A stretch of DNA of 64,000 nucleotides from assembly GCA_963666765.1 (NCBI GenBank), contig OY762933.1, forward strand, positions 2,852,001-2,916,000, written 5' to 3'. A program made the position numbers and the translations under genes. The notes under the pieces are model-generated. The model saw only the letters and a program-made list of their open reading frames with translations. It had not been told where the DNA came from and searched no databases. This DNA is from Foliamicus sp963666765 (GTDB lineage: Bacteria; Pseudomonadota; Gammaproteobacteria; Steroidobacterales; Foliamicaceae). Positions 28,485 through 34,651 of the stretch are shown piece after piece (position 1 is the first letter of the stretch; each line of letters begins with the position of its first letter).

Positions 28485-28850
28485 GTGGGCCCCAAAATTC
28501 GGACAGTTTTGTAAGGTGGGATTTGCGCTGATGAGAGGACCATACGACGATGGCGAAGCGACGCAATTTTTCACCGGACTTCAAGGCTAGGGTGGCGTTG
28601 GCGGCGATCCGCGGGGACGGCACGATCGCCGAACTGGCGGCCCGTTACCAGGTGCACCCGAACGTGATTGGCAACTGGAAGCGCACGGCGCTTGAGGGAC
28701 TGAAGACGACGTTTACTCGGGGCGTAAACCGAACGGACCGTGGCCACGAGGAGGAGATCACCCGGCTTCAGGCGAAGATTGGCGAGTTGGTGGTGGAGCG
28801 GGATTTTTTAGCCAAGGCCTTCGATCGCTGAGCGTGGATCGGAGGCGAGA
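28485..28850 (+). mobile_element. IS3-family element remnant
   Basis: A left end GTGGGCCCCAAAATTCGGAC looks like the terminal repeat of IS3-family elements and precedes an intact orfA. The orfB that should follow is represented by only about ten codons in the shifted frame (S-L-S-V-D-R-R-R-D) before the sequence changes near 28850. The right end is missing. So the element was cut after insertion, and its left end sits ten bases from the last CRISPR repeat. Confidence 0.75.
28550..28831 (+). CDS. IS3-family transposase OrfA
   Basis: A 93-residue protein with a helix-turn-helix (F-S-P-D-F-K-A-R-V-A-L-A-A-I-R-G, then I-A-E-L-A-A-R-Y-Q-V-H-P-N-V-I-G-N-W-K) and a C-terminal leucine-zipper-like coil ending E-R-D-F-L-A-K-A-F-D. 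OrfA binds IS ends and is normally fused to the OrfB integrase by frameshifting. Here orfB is lost, so no transposition is expected from this copy. The ATG at 28550 is the natural start. Confidence 0.88.
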   Translation: MAKRRNFSPDFKARVALAAIRGDGTIAELAARYQVHPNVIGNWKRTALEGLKTTFTRGVNRTDRGHEEEITRLQAKIGELVVERDFLAKAFDR

Positions 28851-28868
28851 CTGGAACCCGCGAACCTC

Positions 28869-28896
28869 GTTTCCCCCGCCCACGCGGGGATAGACC
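28869..28896 (+). CRISPR. Solitary type I-E-like CRISPR repeat
   Basis: This 28-base stretch begins GTTTCCCCCGCCCACGCGGG and ends GATAGACC. It has the CCCCGC/GCGGGG hairpin and ATA-ACC tail typical of type I-E repeats such as GAGTTCCCCGCG-GGGGATAAACCG in E. coli. Its minus-strand translation contains V-Y-P-R-V-G-G-G-N, the well-known spurious peptide of I-E arrays. No second copy is found at about 61 bp on either side and no Cascade gene is in the window, so it is a relic or a copy carried by the recombined segment. The rest of 28851-29082 shows nothing else. Confidence 0.55.
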
Positions 28897-29082
28897 CTAC
28901 AGCGACAATCAAGATGAGAACTCGTGTTGCCGGTCCACTTCAGTTCCGGGTTTGCGGGATTGCGCATCGTTACGTCAATGTATGTTGCGCCCAATTGTGA
29001 TTTCGCCGGAACGGTGCATGAATTGTTCCCCCGGGACTGGCCATTATCAGCAGGCATCCTTTGCTCCTTGGGCGGCGATAGC

Positions 29083-30243
29083 CTAACCGCCTTGCAGAAT
29101 GCCGTCCAGGTTGCTCAGCGCTTGCTGCATGGGGATGGCCACGATGCCGTCCAGGTGCAGTTCCTGCTCGCCGCCGTAGAAGACGTAGCATCTCGCGGAG
29201 GGGTAGTCTTTTTTGAATTCACGCAGTGATCGGGTGTTCGTGAGGTGGACGTGCCGGGAACGCTTTACTTCGATGGCGAGCAGACCGCGGGGACCGTACA
29301 GCACGAAATCGACTTCCATTTGGGCGCGGGTGCGCCAGTAATGGAGCCGATAGCCGCATTCCTGATAATCGTTGGCTGCCCGCAGTTCCTGGAGCACCAG
29401 CGTTTCCAGCGCAGGGCCGTCGATTTCGGCGTCGGAATCCAGGGGGCCGGTAGGTCGAATCGTGCGGAAAACGCCTGCATCGAACAAATAGAATTTGTGT
29501 TGCGATATGAGTTTGCGCCGAGCCCTGCGGGAGAACACCGGCAGCCTTACGGCAAGCAGCAGATCGTCGAGAATCGAGAAATAATTCTCGGCTGCAGGCC
29601 GGGAAACCTGTGCTTCGCGCGCAATGCCGCTGATGTTCAACGGCTGCCCCTGGGACAGGCTGGCTGTTTCGAGGAAGCGGGCGAAGTGGCCGATGTTTCG
29701 CGTCAGGCCCTCCTGCATCACCTCTTCGCGCAGGTAGGTCTGCACGTAATCTTTGAGGTAGCGGTGGGGGTCCGGGTCGTTGAACCGGGCCGGCAAGTGC
29801 CCGAAGCGAACCGATTGGCCCAGGTCGAAGGCGTCTCCCTGCTCCGCTGCGGTCAGCGGGTGCATGAAATACGTCCTTGCCCGCCCCGCAAGAAGATTCA
29901 CTCCCTTGCGGCGTAGCGCCCTGGCGCTCGATCCGGTCAGGATGAACCTCAGGCTGCGGGACTCGATCAGGTCATGCACTTCATTGAGAAGTTCGGGGAC
30001 GCGTTGCACCTCGTCGATAACCACCCAGTTTCGATATTGGGGAGGAATCAGTGTCCGGATGCGCCCCGGCTCGGCGGACAGAGGATTGTAGAATTCCGAC
30101 CGCAACAGATTGATGAACAGCGCGTCCGGCAGCCGGCGCTTGAGCCAGGTGGTCTTCCCGGTTCCGCGCGGGCCGAACAGGAAAAAGCTCCGGCCCGCTT
30201 CCAGGGGTTTGCCGATGAGCCGCTTGAACTCCTTGAATTCCAT
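29083..30243 (-). CDS. AAA ATPase of the DUF4143 group
   Basis: A 386-residue protein. Residues 1-170 are a P-loop domain with F-G-P-R-G-T-G-K-T-T (Walker A), W-V-V-I-D-E-V-Q-R-V-P (Walker B) and the sensor L-T-G-S-S-A-R. The C-terminal half has the DUF4143 features: A-A-E-N-Y-F-S-I-L-D-D-L-L, then a nuclease-like fold with M-E-V-D-F-V and A-I-E-V-K-R-S. Such proteins are widespread in bacteria and archaea and are often found in accessory regions; their role is unknown, with links to mobile elements and toxin-like systems suggested. It lies alone, opposite to the IS remnant. Confidence 0.85.
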   Translation of the reverse strand: MEFKEFKRLIGKPLEAGRSFFLFGPRGTGKTTWLKRRLPDALFINLLRSEFYNPLSAEPGRIRTLIPPQYRNWVVIDEVQRVPELLNEVHDLIESRSLRFILTGSSARALRRKGVNLLAGRARTYFMHPLTAAEQGDAFDLGQSVRFGHLPARFNDPDPHRYLKDYVQTYLREEVMQEGLTRNIGHFARFLETASLSQGQPLNISGIAREAQVSRPAAENYFSILDDLLLAVRLPVFSRRARRKLISQHKFYLFDAGVFRTIRPTGPLDSDAEIDGPALETLVLQELRAANDYQECGYRLHYWRTRAQMEVDFVLYGPRGLLAIEVKRSRHVHLTNTRSLREFKKDYPSARCYVFYGGEQELHLDGIVAIPMQQALSNLDGILQGG

Positions 30244-30646
30244 CGTTCGCTTCTGTTGCGTCGCGTAGTCGAATCATAACGCGATAAGATGACAATTTTA
30301 TGTGATATATGAAAATATCCGGGATATTATTGGTATCTCAGAGCAATTTAAGCTTGGCACCCTGGCCGAGGGCGGGACACCCTCATTCCCGGCGCTTAGC
30401 TGGCCTTCAACAGAACGGTCATCAGAAGTTGTCTCATTAGTTCGACAAATCCGAAGTAGGGCTTCCCGAATTGTCAAATCGATACTATCCGCGGGACATC
30501 GCCGATTCAGTACGGCGGATGGCGAGGCTCTGGTTCTATCGGGACCAGTCCCGCGAAGTGGATTTCCATAGTGTGGGCGATTATCGCCTGCCAGGTGGGC
30601 AAATGTCAGAATCAATGAGGGCGGGGCGCCCTCCCTCCCACGGGGG
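30244..30646. other. Non-coding stretch with dispersed repeat copies
   Basis: About 400 bases without a credible gene. It contains two copies of a GC-rich motif of the form GAGGGCGGGACACCCTC (near 30371 and, as GAGGGCGGGGCGCCCTC, near 30617). A third, more diverged copy (GAGGGTGGGACGCTCTC) lies near 31154, downstream of queF. The left part, 30290-30350, is AT-rich and probably holds the ATPase promoter. Nothing else is recognised. Confidence 0.45.
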
Positions 30647-31081
30647 CTAGCGGGTAGTGCGGTCGCGGTACTGGCGCTCGGCCATTTCGCGGTGCTGCTG
30701 GGCTTCGACCGATAGCGTCGCCACCGGGCGCGCCTGAAGCCGTTCCAGGCCGATTTCCTCGCCGGTTTCCTCGCAGTAGCCGTAGCTGCCGTCGTTGATC
30801 CGCTCCAGAGCGGCATTGATTTTCTTGAGCAGCTTGCGCTCCCGGTCGCGCGTTCTGAGTTCCAGGCCGAATTCGGACTCCTGGGTCGCCCGGTCGCTCG
30901 GGTCGGGGAAATTGCTCGCGTCGTCGCGCATGTGATGCACCGTGCGCTCCACCTCGCCCATCAATTCCGCCTTCCAGGCGAGCAGAATCTTGCGAAAATG
31001 CTCCAACTGGGCGTCATTCATGTAACTCTCACCCTTTTTCGGGCGATAAGGAGGAATGCCGTGTATGAGTTGGTCTTGCAT
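30647..31081 (-). CDS. dksA: RNA polymerase-binding transcription factor DksA (one-cysteine type)
   Basis: A 144-residue protein starting M-Q-D-Q-L-I-H-G. It works with ppGpp to adjust initiation at rRNA and biosynthetic promoters. The coiled-coil tip motif N-F-P-D-P-S-D-R-A (Asp60, Asp63) and the G-Y-C-E-E-T-G-E-E-I-G-L-E-R-L-Q-A-R-P segment are clear. Of the four zinc-finger cysteines of E. coli DksA only the first remains (Cys103); the others are Thr106, Ser124 and Ala127, a pattern I associate mainly with alphaproteobacterial DksA and with zinc-free paralogues such as Pseudomonas DksA2. It should work without zinc. M-N-D-A-Q at residue 21 is an alternative start. Confidence 0.92.
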   Translation of the reverse strand: MQDQLIHGIPPYRPKKGESYMNDAQLEHFRKILLAWKAELMGEVERTVHHMRDDASNFPDPSDRATQESEFGLELRTRDRERKLLKKINAALERINDGSYGYCEETGEEIGLERLQARPVATLSVEAQQHREMAERQYRDRTTR

Positions 31082-31205
31082 GGTCTTGCGAGCGCGCGGA
31101 ATTATAGCGTTTTGCCTGCCCTGCAAATTAGTCCCGATTGTTCGTGTTTCAGGTGAGGGTGGGACGCTCTCTTTCCGGTGTCTGGCCTTTCCCCTGGCGC
31201 GGCGT

Positions 31206-31577
31206 TCAATCCGCGGGCGGATCAGGTTCCCAGCCCGGCGTACGGTGCTCCACCGTGACCGTGGTGTACAGGCCGCCGCGGACGTTGAAGCGGGCGCTGA
31301 GGCGCATGTGGCGTGGCCGCAACAGCGACACCAGCTCATCGAGGATTTCATTGCTGACCGCCTCGTGGAACGCGCCGCGGTCGCGGAATGAATTCAGGTA
31401 CAGCTTCAGCGATTTCAATTCCACACAGACGGCTTCCGGCACATAGTTGATCGTGAGCTCCGCGAAGTCCGGCTGGCCGGTCTTCGGACACAGGCAGGTG
31501 AATTCGGGCGCGCGCACCCTGATGGTATAATTGCGGCCCGTGCGCGGGTTCGGGAAAGTCTCCAGGATGGAGTTCAT
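31206..31577 (-). CDS. queF: NADPH-dependent 7-cyano-7-deazaguanine reductase QueF
   Basis: A 123-residue enzyme of the short, single-domain kind that reduces preQ0 to preQ1 in queuosine synthesis. The active-site Cys is in E-F-T-C-L-C-P-K-T-G-Q-P-D-F with its partner Asp, and the QueF motif is E-L-K-S-L-K-L-Y. Start M-N-S-I-L-E-T-F-P-N-P is preferred; the longer frame adds 16 residues unlike the family. It is divergent from smc with a 47-bp gap. Other queuosine genes are not in the window. Confidence 0.93.
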   Translation of the reverse strand: MNSILETFPNPRTGRNYTIRVRAPEFTCLCPKTGQPDFAELTINYVPEAVCVELKSLKLYLNSFRDRGAFHEAVSNEILDELVSLLRPRHMRLSARFNVRGGLYTTVTVEHRTPGWEPDPPAD

Positions 31578-31624
31578 GGCAGGGGAATTTACACCAGTTG
31601 CCCGGCCTTTGAGAAGCGCTTGCA

Positions 31625-34600
31625 ATGCGCCTTAAGCGAATCCGCCTGGCCGGGTTCAAGTCCTTTCCGGACCCGGTCAATATCGAGGTTCCCACGAACT
31701 CCCTTGCCGTAGTCGGCCCGAACGGCTGCGGAAAATCGAACATCATCGACGCGGTCCGCTGGGTGCTGGGCGAAATCTCCGCTCGACAGTTGCGCAGCGG
31801 GGCGATGGCCGAAGTCATCTTCAACGGTTCTTCGCGGCGCACCGCGCTGGGGGCGGCGACCGTCGAGCTGTTGTTCGACAATACCGAACCAGGTCCGAAT
31901 TCCAGGTTCGCGGACTACAGCGAAATCACCGTGCGGCGCACGGTTCGGCGCGACGGTATCTCCGAGTACTTCCTGAACAACTCCCGCTGCCGCCGCAAGG
32001 ACATCACCCAGATGTTCGCCGGCACCGGCCTCGGCATAGGCGGTTACGCGATCATTGAGCAGAGCATGATCAACCTGCTAGTGGAGGGCCGCCCCGACGA
32101 ACTGCGTGCCTATCTTGAGGAAGCGGCGGGCGTTTCGGGTTATCGGCAGAGGCGGCGCGAGACCACCTTGCGCATTGCGCGCACCCGCGAGAATCTTGAG
32201 CGGCTGGCGGAACGGCGCGCGGAACTGGACAGCAGTTTGCGGCGGCTGAAGCGCCAGGCGTCGGCAGCGGGGCGCTACCGCAAGAACCTGAACGAGAAGA
32301 GGCAGGTGCAGGCGCAACGCCTGGCGTTGGACATTCGCGCCCTGGATCGCCTGCTCGAGGGGACAAAGGTCGATGCGCGCACCCGCGAAACCCAGCTTGC
32401 CCGGGTCGAAGCGGAGTACCGGGGGCTGGAGGCGCGATTGCTTTCCGCGCGCGAGCAGCAGACAGAGGCGCAGGCGGCCTTTGACGAGGCAAACCGCGCA
32501 TATTACGAGCTGCAGGCGGAAATCGCGGGGTTGGAGGATACGGTTGGCGCCCAGCAGACCCTGAGCCGTGAGCGTGAGGCCGAACTCACGCAACTGGCCC
32601 AAAGGCTTGAGGAACTGCGCGCCGAACTCAAGGAGGAGGCAGGCGCCCGCGAGCGACGCAGGCGGACGCTGGCGGAACTGGCGCCGGAGCTCATGGCGGC
32701 GCGCGAGGAAGAACGGAGCCTGCGCGAGCAATCCGAGCAGGCCGTCGACCGCCAGTCGCGCTGGGAGGCCGACCGGCACGCGGCGGAAATGCGCCTTCAG
32801 TCGCTGCGCCAGGAACGCGAGCTGTTGCTGCGGGAGCGGCTGGCAGGCCTTGCGTCGCTGCAGGAAGCGGCGCGCCGGCGCAGCGGCGAAAAGGCTGTGG
32901 AATGGCTGCGCCGGAGCGACCTGGCGGATCGCCCGCGCCTTTCCCAGCAAATGAAAGTTTCGCGCCGCTGGCGCCGGGCCGTGGAACTTGTGCTGGGGGA
33001 CTTTGTCGAGGCTACCAGCGTTGAGGGTCTGGCGTCCCTGGCGCAGTCCGATGAACTGGCCCCCGGCCTGATGCTCGTGGAAGGCGGCGAGATTTCGGCG
33101 CAGGGCGGAACACTGCTGGGCGAGGTGCGGGGAGCGGGCGCCGCCGCCGGCTGGCTGGCCTGCGTTCGCACCGCGCCGGATGTATCCACCGCACTTTCCA
33201 TGATTGCGGACCTCGCAGAGGGCGAGTCCGTGATCACCCCGCAAGGTGTGTGGCTGGGCCGGGGCTGGCTGCGGGTGGCCGGCCGGGAAGGCGAGGGCGC
33301 GCTGGAGCGGGAGGAAGAGATCGCTGCGTTAAGGAAGGTCCTGGAGGACACGGAGAACTACGCGGGGCTGACCCTGGATGCTTCTTCGAAGGAATCCGAA
33401 CGCGCCGATTTGCAGGCCCGCCTGGCAGAACTCAACGAGGACCTTGTGACCGCCGTCGCCGATCAGGAGTCGGTTGCGGGGCGCAAGCCCGATGCGGCCC
33501 TGGACATACAGGCGATGCGGGCGCAGACCGCCAGGGCCCGCGAGCGCAGCCGCGACCTGGAGCGCCGCGAGGCCGAGCTCGAGTCGCAGCGACAGGCGGC
33601 CGTTCGCGCCTGCGAACGGATCGCCGCGGACATAACCGATATTGAAGGGCGAATCGGGCGGCTCAAGACGCTGCGCGTGCAGTCCATCGAGGCGCTGGAT
33701 AAGGCCAGGTACAACCTGAAATCGTCGCTCAGGCGGAAACCCGAGATCGACCGGAGCCTTGACGAGGCCCGCAGAGCGCGCGAACAGGCCGACAGCACGC
33801 TGGCCACGGAGGAATCGGGGCGCGCGGCAATCCAGCGGCGGCTGGCGGAGAAGCGGGAACGGGTGAGCGAATCGCGCGTGGAAAAAAGGGAGATCGAGGT
33901 GCGCCGCGACGGCCTGTCGGAACAGATGGCCGGTACGGGCCACAAGCTTGAGGCGATCCTCGAGGAGTTGCCTGCGGACGCGAATGCCGGGGAGCTGGAC
34001 CTGCAACTGGAGAAGATCGAACGGCGGATCGAGCGGATTGGGCCGGTCAATCTCGCCGCGGAGCAGGAACTGGGTGAACTGAAGGAACGCAAGGACTATC
34101 TCGATTCACAGGACGAGGACCTGACCGGCGCCCTGGAGACGCTGGAGAACACCATGCGCAGGATCGACCGCGAGACCCGCACGCGGCTGCAAGAGACCGG
34201 CGAGGCCGTGAGCAAGGGCTTCGACATGAATTTCGCGCGGCTGTTCGGCGGAGGCCGGGCCGGCTTGGTTTTCGACGGCGACGATATCCTCACCGCCGAC
34301 ATTCGCTTCGCCGTGCATCCTCCCGGCAAGCGAAACGTGCGCGTCAGCCAGCTTTCCGGCGGCGAGAAGTCCCTCGCGGCCATCGCCTTCCTGGTAGCCG
34401 TGGTGCAGTTGAACCCGGCGCCGTTCTGTATGCTGGACGAGGTGGACGCGGCGCTGGACGATGTCAACGTGGTGAAGTTCTGCGAACTGATCGGCGAGAT
34501 GTCGCAGGCCGTCCAATGCCTTGTGGTAACGCACAACAAGAGCACAATGCAGGCCGTCGATTATCTTCTGGGCGTGACCATGCAGGAGCCCGGCATTTCG

Positions 34601-34651
34601 CGAATTGTTTCCGTCGACCTCGAAGAGGCCGTGCGTCTTGCCGCCGCCTGA
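31625..34651 (+). CDS. smc: Chromosome segregation ATPase SMC (short arms)
   Basis: A 1008-residue SMC protein, about 150 residues shorter than most bacterial SMCs. Head motifs are V-G-P-N-G-C-G-K-S-N (Walker A), Q-S-M-I-N-L-L-V-E-G-R-P-D-E-L-R, the signature L-S-G-G-E-K-S near residue 908, and Walker B C-M-L-D-E-V-D-A-A-L-D-D. The hinge lies around 430-560, between two coiled coils of about 250-300 residues each, so the missing length is in the arms. It acts in condensing and segregating the chromosome as a dimer, usually with ScpA and ScpB (not here). Its end overlaps the ligA start by about 14 bases. Confidence 0.95.
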   Translation: MRLKRIRLAGFKSFPDPVNIEVPTNSLAVVGPNGCGKSNIIDAVRWVLGEISARQLRSGAMAEVIFNGSSRRTALGAATVELLFDNTEPGPNSRFADYSEITVRRTVRRDGISEYFLNNSRCRRKDITQMFAGTGLGIGGYAIIEQSMINLLVEGRPDELRAYLEEAAGVSGYRQRRRETTLRIARTRENLERLAERRAELDSSLRRLKRQASAAGRYRKNLNEKRQVQAQRLALDIRALDRLLEGTKVDARTRETQLARVEAEYRGLEARLLSAREQQTEAQAAFDEANRAYYELQAEIAGLEDTVGAQQTLSREREAELTQLAQRLEELRAELKEEAGARERRRRTLAELAPELMAAREEERSLREQSEQAVDRQSRWEADRHAAEMRLQSLRQERELLLRERLAGLASLQEAARRRSGEKAVEWLRRSDLADRPRLSQQMKVSRRWRRAVELVLGDFVEATSVEGLASLAQSDELAPGLMLVEGGEISAQGGTLLGEVRGAGAAAGWLACVRTAPDVSTALSMIADLAEGESVITPQGVWLGRGWLRVAGREGEGALEREEEIAALRKVLEDTENYAGLTLDASSKESERADLQARLAELNEDLVTAVADQESVAGRKPDAALDIQAMRAQTARARERSRDLERREAELESQRQAAVRACERIAADITDIEGRIGRLKTLRVQSIEALDKARYNLKSSLRRKPEIDRSLDEARRAREQADSTLATEESGRAAIQRRLAEKRERVSESRVEKREIEVRRDGLSEQMAGTGHKLEAILEELPADANAGELDLQLEKIERRIERIGPVNLAAEQELGELKERKDYLDSQDEDLTGALETLENTMRRIDRETRTRLQETGEAVSKGFDMNFARLFGGGRAGLVFDGDDILTADIRFAVHPPGKRNVRVSQLSGGEKSLAAIAFLVAVVQLNPAPFCMLDEVDAALDDVNVVKFCELIGEMSQAVQCLVVTHNKSTMQAVDYLLGVTMQEPGISRIVSVDLEEAVRLAAA

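Noticed and set aside
29020..29050. A possible second I-E repeat (GTTCCCCCGGGACTGG)
   Set aside because: It shares only the GTTCCCCC start; the GCGGGGATA half and the correct spacing are absent.
28758..29057. A 99-codon minus-strand frame containing V-Y-P-R-V-G-G-G-N
   Set aside because: This is the known spurious translation of a type I-E-like repeat, used as evidence for the repeat and not as a gene.
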